5,962 bases of DNA from Clostridia bacterium (GCA_017553815.1 JAFZJT010000221.1:1-5962), one strand, 5' to 3'; positions 1-5,932 are shown, counted from the stretch's first letter. Translations and numbers: made by a program. The notes: generated by a model from the sequence alone, not told the origin.

Positions 1-123
1 TTGATATTATCCCTTTTAGAACAAGAGCTCTTTTTGCCAGTTGATTTAACTATATTAAGCAGAGAGGAAGTACTTAATACTCAATTCTTAAGTAGAATCC
101 ATCATTATGTTGTGTTAAAATAG
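1..123 (+). CDS. 3' end of an unidentified gene (40 codons, 5' end outside window)
   Basis: An open frame enters from the left edge and closes at TAG 121-123. The 40 visible residues alternate hydrophobic and charged positions as in a real protein (LLEQELFLPVDLTILS around residues 5-20, ending HHYVVLK). The PVDLTIL segment followed by a short polar helix and a final strand is reminiscent of the C-terminus of small nucleotidyltransferase-fold proteins, such as MntA-type antitoxins, which often end this way. The match is too short to assign. Composition is about 29% GC, far below the roughly 50-57% of the integrase 47 bases downstream, which suggests a different origin. A chance open frame of this length in AT-rich DNA cannot be excluded. 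Confidence 0.4.
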   Translation: MILSLLEQELFLPVDLTILSREEVLNTQFLSRIHHYVVLK

Positions 124-169
124 CATTAGTAAGACTCTATTCAGATCTAAGTGGGAAATTGACCACGCC

Positions 170-1366
170 TTGTTTGGATTTATTAGCAGAGGCTATAAAA
201 CTACAGCAGGACATCTAAGCGAAAAGAACGGGTACTATTATGCGGTACTCAGCTATAAGGCCGCGCTTGGCAAGCGCAAAACCAAATGGATCTCGACCGG
301 GCTTCCGGTCAAAGGAAACAAGAAGAAGGCCGAGGAGTTTTTGAACGCTCAAAGAAAGAGCTTCAAGCCGCCCGAGCAGATCGACTGCGAGGACGGAGAG
401 ATCCTGTTCTCGGATTATCTGGAGCAGTGGCTGAAGGTCGTTCGGATAACGGTTTCGATCGTTACCTATTCTTCCTACTCCCAGATGGTGCGCGGTGCAA
501 TTGCGCCGTATTTCAAGAAAAAGCACATCAAGCTTAAGGAGCTTACGGCGAAGGACATCCAGTTCTTCTATATTGAAAAGCTGGAGAGCGTTTCGGCAAA
601 CACCGTTATCCACTATCATGCGATAATTCACAAGGCGCTGAAATACGCCGTGAAGATCGATCTGGTGCCGATAAACATGGCGGACAAGGTGGAGCGGCCG
701 CGCCTTGAGCGGTTCGTGGGCAGCTTCTACGATGCCGATGAGATGAAGGCGCTGCTTGAAGCATCTAAGGGCTCTCGCCTTGAAATACCGATAATGCTCG
801 CGGCTTTCTACGGATTGAGAAGAAGCGAAGTGCTCGGTCTCAAATGGGATGCTGTGGACCTTGAAAAAGGCACGATCACGATCAAACATACCGTAACTTC
901 CGTATGTGTGGACGGCAAGAGCACGCTCGTTAAGCAGGATAGGACGAAAACGCGCTCGAGTATGCGAACGCTTCCGCTTGTAAGCTTTGTGAAGCAAAGG
1001 CTGATCGCGCTCAAAGAGGAGCAGATCGCAAACAGGCGGCTCTGCGGCAAATCGTACAACAAGGAGCATATCGGCTATATCTGCATCAACGAGGTCGGCG
1101 ATCTAATCAAGCCCAATTATGTGACGGACGGCTTCAAAGCCTTTCTCAAAGCGAACGGGCTTCGCGAGATACGCTTCCACGATCTGCGGCACTCGTGCGC
1201 GTCGCTTCTGCTCGCAAACGGAGTTCCCATGAAGCAGATTCAGGAGTGGCTCGGTCACAGCGACTTCTCGACCACAGCGAATATCTATTCCCACCTTGAT
1301 TACACGTCGAAGATCGCTTCGGCGGGTGCGCTTGAGAAAGGTCTGGGCGTGGAATGCGAAGAGTGA
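170..1366 (+). CDS. int: Tyrosine recombinase / integrase (Tn916/phage Int type)
   Basis: Site-specific DNA recombinase expected to catalyse integration and excision of a mobile element through a covalent phosphotyrosine intermediate. Of its 398 residues, about 13-65 resemble the N-terminal arm-type DNA-binding domain (GHLSEKNGYYYAVL, then KWISTGLPVKGNKKKAEEFL). Residues about 80-170 are the SAM-like core-binding domain, and about 190-385 the catalytic domain. All expected catalytic residues are visible: Arg217 in GLRRSE, Lys260 in RTKTRSS, His337 and Arg340 in FHDLRH, His363 in LGHS, and nucleophile Tyr373 in IYSHL. The length is normal for the family. The frame opens at 119 and holds no ATG before the conserved region, so TTG 170 is the most plausible start. 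It has only a weak GTGGGA upstream. Relatives as I know them usually begin with Met a few residues before GHL, so residues 1-12 may be foreign. The gene points toward the 3' end of tRNA-Ser 378 bases downstream. No excisionase gene lies directly upstream within the window. Confidence 0.93.
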   Translation: MFGFISRGYKTTAGHLSEKNGYYYAVLSYKAALGKRKTKWISTGLPVKGNKKKAEEFLNAQRKSFKPPEQIDCEDGEILFSDYLEQWLKVVRITVSIVTYSSYSQMVRGAIAPYFKKKHIKLKELTAKDIQFFYIEKLESVSANTVIHYHAIIHKALKYAVKIDLVPINMADKVERPRLERFVGSFYDADEMKALLEASKGSRLEIPIMLAAFYGLRRSEVLGLKWDAVDLEKGTITIKHTVTSVCVDGKSTLVKQDRTKTRSSMRTLPLVSFVKQRLIALKEEQIANRRLCGKSYNKEHIGYICINEVGDLIKPNYVTDGFKAFLKANGLREIRFHDLRHSCASLLLANGVPMKQIQEWLGHSDFSTTANIYSHLDYTSKIASAGALEKGLGVECEE

Positions 1367-1379
1367 GCGCGATAACATC

Positions 1380-1706
1380 AGACCGCAATAACCAATGGGA
1401 AGACCGCAAAAGAGTGGTAGCGCCGCGAAGCCGTTGTGAGCGCGCTTGCAAGCGAACAGGTGAAGCAAGCGTGGTCCTTTGCGGAGAGGAGGAGCGACGA
1501 AATGAGCGAGAGATAGCTTTTGAAAAAGCTGTCGCGAGCGATATGAAGTCCGCGACGACGAGAGTCTGGGATTCCTTTTGCAAAAGATGCGTCTTCAGCT
1601 TGCACTCCGTGCTGCGCTTCCGCGCCTTTTGACAAAAGCCGGCCGAGCACCGTCTGGTGCGCCCACCGGGCGGACGGCTCAAGGCTTCGAATCCCTCCAT
1701 CAATGC
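1380..1706. other. Palindrome-rich noncoding interval between integrase and tRNA terminator
   Basis: No convincing gene is seen, although both strands are open for long stretches, which is an effect of GC-rich repetitive composition. Dyads read directly: CGCTTGCAAGCG at 1443-1454; AGCTTTT/AAAAGCT at 1515-1530 with a 2-base loop; GTCGCG 1531-1536 with CGCGAC 1551-1556; CTTTTGCAAAAG at 1575-1586; CTTTTG/CAAAAG at 1626-1638; GCACC/GGTGC at 1647-1660; CCGTC/GACGG at 1650-1677 enclosing GCCC/GGGC. It resembles the integrase arm-site region of integrated elements or a dispersed intergenic repeat. I infer one of these but cannot choose between them. A 15-base copy of tRNA sequence lies inside it. 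Confidence 0.45.
1560..1574 (+). repeat. Direct repeat copy 1 (tRNA-Ser-derived, attachment-site-like)
   Basis: GAGAGTCTGGGATTC here is identical to 1749-1763, which spans the acceptor and T-stem 3' side of tRNA-Ser. The match stops exactly after 15 bases on the right (CTTTTGC here, GAACCC in the tRNA). It sits 193 bases past the integrase stop. Tyrosine integrases of this type commonly recombine at the 3' ends of tRNA genes and leave a repeat of the tRNA tail. A partial tRNA copy next to int therefore fits an attachment core or the scar of an earlier event. Which one is inference. Confidence 0.55.
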
Positions 1707-1744
1707 AAAGACAATGCCCACCGCGGTGGGTGGGCATTATCTTT
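1707..1744 (-). terminator. Intrinsic terminator of tRNA-Ser
   Basis: On the minus strand, directly after the encoded CCA, AAAGA and AATGCCCACC pair with GGTGGGCATT and TCTTT. This gives a 16-bp stem with one G-U wobble and a 6-base loop (1723-1728). The 3' arm ends in a short U-rich stretch. Placement right behind the mature tRNA 3' end supports a terminator for the tRNA transcript. The plus strand also ends in TCTTT, so some bidirectional function toward the integrase transcript is possible. Confidence 0.7.
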
Positions 1745-1832
1745 GGCGGAGAGTCTGGGATTCGAACCCAGGGGTCCTTGCGGGAACACAGCATTTCGAG
1801 TGCTGCACCTTCGACCTCTCGGACAACTCTCC
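1744..1832 (-). tRNA. tRNA-Ser (anticodon CGA)
   Basis: The minus strand folds as a class II tRNA of 89 bases including an encoded CCA (plus-strand TGG 1744-1746). A 7-bp acceptor pairs GGAGAGT with ACTCTCC (plus 1826-1832 and 1748-1754). The anticodon stem is CAGCA/TGCTG with loop CTCGAAA, giving anticodon CGA (plus 1796-1798), which reads UCG codons. The T arm is CTGGG-TTCGAAT-CCCAG, and a long variable arm is present, as expected for serine. The gene is complete, so any integration event has kept or restored the tRNA sequence. Its 3' end faces the integrase, the typical geometry for tRNA-targeted elements. Confidence 0.97.
1749..1763 (+). repeat. Direct repeat copy 2 within the tRNA-Ser 3' part
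   Basis: This is the tRNA-internal copy of the 15-base repeat also found at 1560-1574. It covers most of the acceptor 3' strand and the 3' strand of the T stem into the T loop. This part of tRNA genes is a known target for tyrosine integrases. Confidence 0.6.
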
Positions 1833-1931
1833 GTATATTTACCTCGCCGGACGTTTCTCGGAAAAAGGAGAGATTTTGGCGAGAGAAATAGACCAAGTAT
1901 TCAATTCTGTCTGGCAAAGTTTTTCCAATGT

Positions 1932-1962
1932 ATAATAGAAGTTTTCCTTTGCCCGCTTCCAA
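1932..1962 (-). promoter_or_regulatory. Possible promoter for tRNA-Ser
   Basis: On the minus strand a TATTAT -10-like element (1932-1937) follows TTGGAA (1957-1962) at a 19-base spacing, which is longer than ideal. It would start transcription about 90 bases before the tRNA. The same DNA reads as a perfect TATAAT on the plus strand (1931-1936), but no good plus-strand -35 box precedes it. The assignment rests on position and is weak. Confidence 0.25.
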
Positions 1963-2501
1963 AATCATTCGGCGCTTTCGAGTCAGTCCCGTTATGACCA
2001 CTTCGATACCGCTTCACATATTTTGGTCTCTTTACGGCTCCGAAGCAGATGATACAGAAAAGTCGTATCGACCTACAACTCAGTTAGTATACACTATTCT
2101 TATCCGATTATCAAGTGTTGATGTGCAAATACACAATATATCAGAATCGGCTGCATTGGTGGAAGATTAGCGCTCCTTTGCTGTCACGACCGGCGCTTTT
2201 TGCTCGCATGCGTTCTTGCGTTTTTCCGAAAAGCGATATAATAATCATATATTTATTTGCACTATTGCAGCGGCTGCCTCTGAAACATGGGTTTGGCGGT
2301 TGAATGCCGGCAATAACGCATCTATAAATCAAAGCAGCTTCAAGCGGCTCATCATCGATGATTCCTACTTTGAAAAATCGATCTTGGCGCTCGATTCGCT
2401 CGGGTTCTCCGGCTGATGGATGACTGAAAAAGCACCTTTCGTTTTTATCGAACCGTGTTTTTTGCTTAATCATGTTGTTTGGTCCAAGTTTAAGATAAAT
2501 G

Positions 2502-2530
2502 TTGACAAAGGAAGAAAAAGGAATTAAAAT
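2502..2530 (+). promoter_or_regulatory. Near-consensus sigma-70 promoter
   Basis: A perfect TTGACA (2502-2507), an optimal 17-base spacer and TAAAAT (2525-2530, five of six consensus bases) predict a start near 2536-2538. This is the best promoter I see in the window, yet it has no recognisable protein-coding gene for about 900 bases downstream. The predicted start falls at the 5' strand of a possible three-way junction RNA. A noncoding transcript or a lost downstream gene are both possible. Confidence 0.6.
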
Positions 2531-2533
2531 ATA

Positions 2534-2620
2534 GGTGGAAACAAAAAAGCGGCGGCCGGAGATATTGGGAGTATCTCCAGCCTGCATATGTGTCGTAACC
2601 ACATACACAACGGATCCACC
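2534..2620 (+). ncRNA. Candidate structured RNA (three-way junction), unassigned
   Basis: Three exact helices nest without conflict. P1 pairs GGTGGA 2534-2539 with TCCACC 2615-2620. P2 pairs GGC 2554-2556 plus GGAGATA 2558-2564 with TATCTCC 2572-2578 plus GCC 2580-2582, with one C/A mismatch and a 7-base loop. P3 pairs TATGTG 2587-2592 with CACATA 2600-2605 across a 7-base loop. The segment begins where the 2502-2530 promoter should initiate. It matches no riboswitch or RNA family I can recall. No clear terminator follows at once; the next strong hairpin is at 2738-2783. Chance pairing remains a real alternative without covariation evidence. Confidence 0.3.
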
Positions 2621-2718
2621 GTGCGCGCATACCTATTATAATGGAATGGGATTGTTTTTTCAAGACCGAATCCTTGGTTTTGGCAGTCTTATCCGAATGC
2701 GTCGGCTGTGTATGAAGG

Positions 2719-2792
2719 TACATAGCTTTTTCTGTTTCCCGGCAATTTCGGGGGACGGCGGCTCCGTCCCCCACTTGACCGGGAGCTTTGTA
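2719..2792. repeat. Large GC-rich foldback
   Basis: The core is a perfect 9-bp stem GGGGGACGG (2750-2758) with CCGTCCCCC (2764-2772) and loop CGGCT. A second stem, CCCGG 2738-2742 with CCGGG 2779-2783, encloses it. A further arm, TACATAGCT 2719-2727 with AGCTTTGTA 2784-2792, pairs with one mismatch. There is no T run, so it is not a classical terminator. GGGGACGG-type palindromes occur as dispersed repeats in Bacillota, from general knowledge. A REP/MITE-like unit or an RNA processing hairpin are the likely readings. Confidence 0.55.
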
Positions 2793-3292
2793 TTCGGTAG
2801 GACTGCTTTGTTGTATTCTTTTGAAAGATGAAAAGCATTAAAAAGGTGTTGATACCACCGAAAGCGCGCGCTATAGTATGTCTCCGTTGGATATTTTACC
2901 AACCACGACCTATGAACGCGAGTTCGGAAACATCGATCGATAATGTAACAAAGCATATAAAGTATTGATTATCCTTTCAATCATCTATCAGCGAATACCT
3001 CGAACCGATAATCGAACACCGAATCACTTAATAAACTAAAGACCTCGAGTATCTATGTAAGGCAACGGATGCAAGCCATTCGGGTCGGCTCTATTTTTAT
3101 CCGAAAAGGGTTTGCACGAGTTTCACTCTTTTTTGTGTTTCCCTTGCTCCTTTTGAGCGCACCTTGAAAGCCGAATAAAGCATTCCCCTCTCCCCGCCGT
3201 TCCAATCGGCTACGCTATGACCCTCTATCATTCGGCATGTATGCGGAAAGAGACGGGTCGTTAAAAAACAAAACAGTCAACCCATCGAATCT

Positions 3293-3315
3293 TGATCGGC
3301 GCTGCGAGTCGATCA
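3293..3315. promoter_or_regulatory. Dyad upstream of the LRR gene
   Basis: TGATCG 3293-3298 and CGATCA 3310-3315 form an exact inverted repeat with an 11-base spacer, about 120 bases before the preferred start of the surface-protein gene. It could be an operator half-site pair. No convincing -35/-10 pair was found beside it, so a regulatory role is speculative. Confidence 0.2.
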
Positions 3316-3421
3316 GCAGTTCGCATTATTGATACGGTGAAAAAGGTCGCTGTTTCTCAATAATTATTTTGAACATTTAAGAAAGAGAGGTTCACAACAT
3401 GAAAAAAACCGTTTATTGTTT

Positions 3422-3427
3422 GGGAGG
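3422..3427 (+). promoter_or_regulatory. Ribosome binding site deciding the LRR protein start
   Basis: GGGAGG lies 7 bases before ATG 3435 and is a stronger, better-placed Shine-Dalgarno sequence than the AGAGAGG (3384-3390) that precedes the in-frame upstream ATG at 3399. It favours 3435 as the main start. The upstream ATG could still be used at a lower level. Confidence 0.6.
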
Positions 3428-3434
3428 TGTTCTT

Positions 3435-4556
3435 ATGTTCATGAAAAAAGCTCTTGCTGTTGTTTCTGTAATCCTGCTCGCTCTGGCCCCGTTTTTCCCG
3501 CTTGATACCGTTCCGTCCTCCGCGTTTGCAAGCGCAAATGAGCAAAAGTCCGCTGCCGATGGCTACAACGCAAACGACTATAATAAGCTCGCATGCTTTC
3601 TCGAGCTCAAGGATGAAAAAGGCATCAAGAACGGGCAAAAACTGAGCGTTTCCTACGACCCCGCTAAGCCCGAAACATGGTTTGAGCCGTTCGAAGACAA
3701 GCAAGGCAGCATTGAGCTTCCTTCCGTTATCTGGCGCGAAATAGGCGGCGAAATGCGGCTCGTGCGGCTCGATCTCCCCTTCATGCGCGAATTCCGCGGC
3801 AGGCTCGACCTTTCTGGTTGCAGCGCGCTCGAGTATCTGTGCTTCCGCGACAACCTCATAACCGAACTGGACATTTCGGGCTGCACGGCGCTTACTTCGA
3901 TTATCTGCTACCGCAACAAGCTGACGAGCCTCGACGTTTCGGATTGCCACAAGCTGAGCACGCTCGCTTTTCAGGACAATTCGGTTGCTTTGATAGACGT
4001 TTCAAACAATCCGGCGCTGAGCGCGCTCTGCTGCGACGGCAACGGCATCGAATCGCTCGAGCTTTCGCACAATCCCGAACTCACCGAGCTTAGGTGCGAG
4101 AATAACCGCATCAGTTCGCTCGATCTCTCGAATAATCCCAAGCTCAACTGGCTTTGGACGGACGGAAACCCGCTGAATGAGCTCGATCTTAGCTCTAACC
4201 CGCTTCTTTACATGGATAGGATTTGCGCTGTTGGAGGCGGCACCGTTAGCTACAGCGGCAACGAGTATTCAAATACGGTCACGGCAACGACGATCGGCGA
4301 GCTTGAATTCGCCGGCTGGTACGATAATGACGGCGATGCGATCACATACGACGCAGAATATGTCATTTCCCAAGGAACCCCCACCGAGCTCACAGCAAGG
4401 TTCGGCGTTTCGATGCGCGGCAGTAGCGGCCTTTATAATTGGATCCACAGGCGCGATGAGGACGCGAACTATCTTATTCCTGTCCTTATCGGTGTAACAG
4501 TCGTTTTGCTTGCTATTGGCGGCACGATAGCTTATAGGCGACTGAGGCGCAAATGA
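3435..4556 (+). CDS. Secreted leucine-rich-repeat protein with C-terminal membrane anchor
   Basis: Predicted cell-surface protein of 373 residues, probably a protein-protein or host-contact adhesin-like factor; no specific ligand can be read. The N-terminus MFMKKALAVV plus a hydrophobic run is a signal peptide, with a likely AxA cleavage site after FASA (residue 34). After a clostridial-type lead-in domain (about 38-120), six 21-residue leucine-rich repeats start near residue 124. They are spaced exactly 21 apart with the pattern LDLSxNPxLxxLxCxxNxI, like internalin-J-type repeats, and a seventh partial repeat caps them. Residues about 265-323 (GGGTVSYSG ... FAGWYDNDGD ... LTARF) resemble the InlB-B-like or Listeria-Bacteroides repeat domain. 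A transmembrane helix (about 347-367) and the tail RRLRRK anchor it with the N-terminal part outside. There is no LPXTG sorting motif. The start is set by GGGAGG; an ATG 12 codons earlier is also in frame. The gene appears monocistronic. Confidence 0.88.
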   Translation: MFMKKALAVVSVILLALAPFFPLDTVPSSAFASANEQKSAADGYNANDYNKLACFLELKDEKGIKNGQKLSVSYDPAKPETWFEPFEDKQGSIELPSVIWREIGGEMRLVRLDLPFMREFRGRLDLSGCSALEYLCFRDNLITELDISGCTALTSIICYRNKLTSLDVSDCHKLSTLAFQDNSVALIDVSNNPALSALCCDGNGIESLELSHNPELTELRCENNRISSLDLSNNPKLNWLWTDGNPLNELDLSSNPLLYMDRICAVGGGTVSYSGNEYSNTVTATTIGELEFAGWYDNDGDAITYDAEYVISQGTPTELTARFGVSMRGSSGLYNWIHRRDEDANYLIPVLIGVTVVLLAIGGTIAYRRLRRK

Positions 4557-4593
4557 ATCATCTTTCAGAATATACAGTGCATGAATAGGAAAG

Positions 4594-4620
4594 CGGACAG
4601 GAGCGTTTTGCTCCTGCCCG
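4594..4620 (+). terminator. Hairpin after the LRR gene, possible terminator
   Basis: CAGGAGC 4598-4604 pairs exactly with GCTCCTG 4610-4616 around the loop GTTTT, extended by CGG 4594-4596 with CCG 4618-4620. It lies 37 bases after the LRR stop codon, as expected for a terminator, but no T run follows. Termination strength is therefore doubtful. Confidence 0.4.
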
Positions 4621-4645
4621 ATAGCTTTATGTGGCTGCTCATAAT

Positions 4646-4678
4646 GGTTCTATACTAAACATTGGGGTTGAATAAAAA
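4646..4678 (+). repeat. Putative left terminal repeat of the ISL3 element
   Basis: The boundary is guessed from the GG start, the resemblance to ISL3 ends, and its position about 100 bases before the transposase start. The partner repeat is not in the window, so the length and exact edge are uncertain. The segment also holds TTGAAT (4669-4674), which could act as a weak -35 box for the transposase. Confidence 0.35.
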
Positions 4679-4747
4679 AGGTAGAGCATAAATCTTCCAA
4701 ATCATGTAGAATAGAGTTGCAAAACAAAGCTACAGGAGGAGAGACTT

Positions 4748-5932
4748 ATGCTCTACAAAGATTATACAACAAAACTGCTCGATATGGAACACATGGAGGT
4801 CAGAAATATTGAGGAGTATCCCGACCGGCTGATCGTTTACGTTGCGATGGAACGAAGGCCGACCCGGTGTCCGTGCTGCGGGGCTGAAACGGACGCCGTT
4901 CATGATTATCGAGAACAGACGGTGAAAGATTGTCCCGTACAGGGAAAACAACTGATTTGGAAGTATAAAAAGCGGCGATACAGATGCGAAAACTGCGGAA
5001 AGCGTTTCTACGAACAAAACCGGCTTCTTCCGAAGTTTCACCGAATAACCAACAGGCTTGCTCTGCTGGCGCTCAACAAGCTATCGGGAAAGGTGTCGAG
5101 AAAGGATATAGCCGAAGAACTGGGCGTATCCGAATCGACCGTATGTCGATGGATGCACCTTGCACCGTTTTCAAAACCAAAGAAGCTTCCGATAGTACTT
5201 TCGACAGACGAATTCAGAGGCAACGCCGGAGGAGAGAAGTTTCAATGCATACTTACAGCCCCGCTGGAGAAAAGGATGCTCGACATACTGCCTGATCGAA
5301 AGGAACGAACCATTTTCGATTATTTGAAAGAATTTTCAAACAAGGAAGATGTAAAATACTTCGTAACGGATATGCGAAAGGAATATGTTTCAATGGCGAA
5401 GATCCTCTTTCCGAACGCAAAGATAGTGATAGATAAGTTCCACGTCGTTCGCTACTGCACTTGGGCGTTCGAGAACGTCAGAAAACGGGTTCAAAAGGCA
5501 TTGTCGGATGAGAGGAGAAAGTATTTCAAAAGAAGCCGAACACTGCTCTTGAAGCACAAGGACGATCTTAATGACGATGAAAAGCTCGCCGTATCGAAAA
5601 TGCTTGAGATAAACAAAGATCTTGCGGATGCGTATCTGATGAAGGAAAAGTTTTATTACTTCATGAGCTCTAAAAACAGCGCAGAAGCTCGTGAAAGGCT
5701 TAAACTGTTTGCGATGTTCAATGCCGCAACTCAGCTTCATGAGTTTGAACGGTTGATAAAGATATTGAGTAAGTGGTCGGAATACATACTCAATGCCTTC
5801 GATTGCGGCTATACAAACGGTTTCACCGAGGGCTGCAACAACAAGATCAAGGTTCTCAAGCGCATTGCCTTCGGCTATCGCAGCTTCAGCAATATGCGCC
5901 AACGCATATTGCTGAGCGCAAACGCAACGTAA
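4748..5932 (+). CDS. ISL3-family transposase
   Basis: DDE transposase of 394 residues that would cut and rejoin the IS ends. An N-terminal zinc-binding domain has CPCC (Cys41, 43, 44) and CENC (Cys80, 83). A helix-turn-helix follows at about 116-136 (VSRKDIAEELGVSESTVCRW). The catalytic domain shows Asp154 in STDEFRG, Asp208 in VTDMRKEY, VIDKFHVV near 227-234 and Glu361 in NGFTEGCNNKIK. The ending FGYRSFSNMRQRILL is typical of the family. Length and motifs suggest a functional, uninterrupted enzyme. The start at 4748 is supported by AGGAGG at 4734-4739, 8 bases upstream. The stop codon TAA lies within a perfect palindrome. Confidence 0.95.
   Translation: MLYKDYTTKLLDMEHMEVRNIEEYPDRLIVYVAMERRPTRCPCCGAETDAVHDYREQTVKDCPVQGKQLIWKYKKRRYRCENCGKRFYEQNRLLPKFHRITNRLALLALNKLSGKVSRKDIAEELGVSESTVCRWMHLAPFSKPKKLPIVLSTDEFRGNAGGEKFQCILTAPLEKRMLDILPDRKERTIFDYLKEFSNKEDVKYFVTDMRKEYVSMAKILFPNAKIVIDKFHVVRYCTWAFENVRKRVQKALSDERRKYFKRSRTLLLKHKDDLNDDEKLAVSKMLEINKDLADAYLMKEKFYYFMSSKNSAEARERLKLFAMFNAATQLHEFERLIKILSKWSEYILNAFDCGYTNGFTEGCNNKIKVLKRIAFGYRSFSNMRQRILLSANAT

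Larger units (their letters stand above)
1833..3398. other. 1.57-kb stretch without a convincing gene
   Basis: Open frames occur here on both strands, but none has a ribosome binding site, recognisable motifs or plausible protein composition. Other minor signals are: a TATAAT at 2237-2242 with a poor TTGCGT at 15-base spacing; a weak hairpin AGCGC/GCGCT at 2169-2197 followed by a T run to 2201; a tiny GAGT/ACTC hairpin with six Ts at 3118-3134; and 7-base inverted repeats GCCGAAT 3170-3176 and ATTCGGC 3230-3236. The strongest signals, a promoter, a candidate RNA and a large foldback, are listed separately. Decayed genes or a noncoding RNA locus would both fit. Confidence 0.5.

Noticed and set aside
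1146..1721. Long minus-strand open frame covering the integrase end and the palindrome region
   Set aside because: It overlaps the well-supported integrase in antisense, spans a hairpin terminator at its 5' end and has Arg/Ser-rich composition typical of GC-rich antisense frames.
1928..2303. Overlapping small plus-strand frames after tRNA-Ser
   Set aside because: They have no ribosome binding sites, no motifs and inconsistent amino-acid composition.
2141..2608. Minus-strand frame of 155 codons containing FKVGIIDDEPLEAAL, resembling a response-regulator start
   Set aside because: The similarity covers only about 20 residues near the middle of the frame. Flanking residues do not continue as a receiver domain, there is no ribosome binding site, and it runs across the candidate promoter.
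2641..2715. 24-codon plus-strand frame directly after the candidate RNA (MEWDCFFKTESL...)
   Set aside because: There is no Shine-Dalgarno sequence before the ATG and no recognisable motif. It is short enough to occur by chance.
3357..3950. Minus-strand frame opposite the LRR gene
   Set aside because: It is antisense to a clearly coding gene with a signal peptide and regular repeats. It is an expected shadow of codon bias.
3819..4220. Possible tandem DNA repeat in the LRR region
   Set aside because: The periodicity of 63 bases reflects the 21-residue protein repeats. The DNA has diverged, so it is not a separate repeat or CRISPR-like array.
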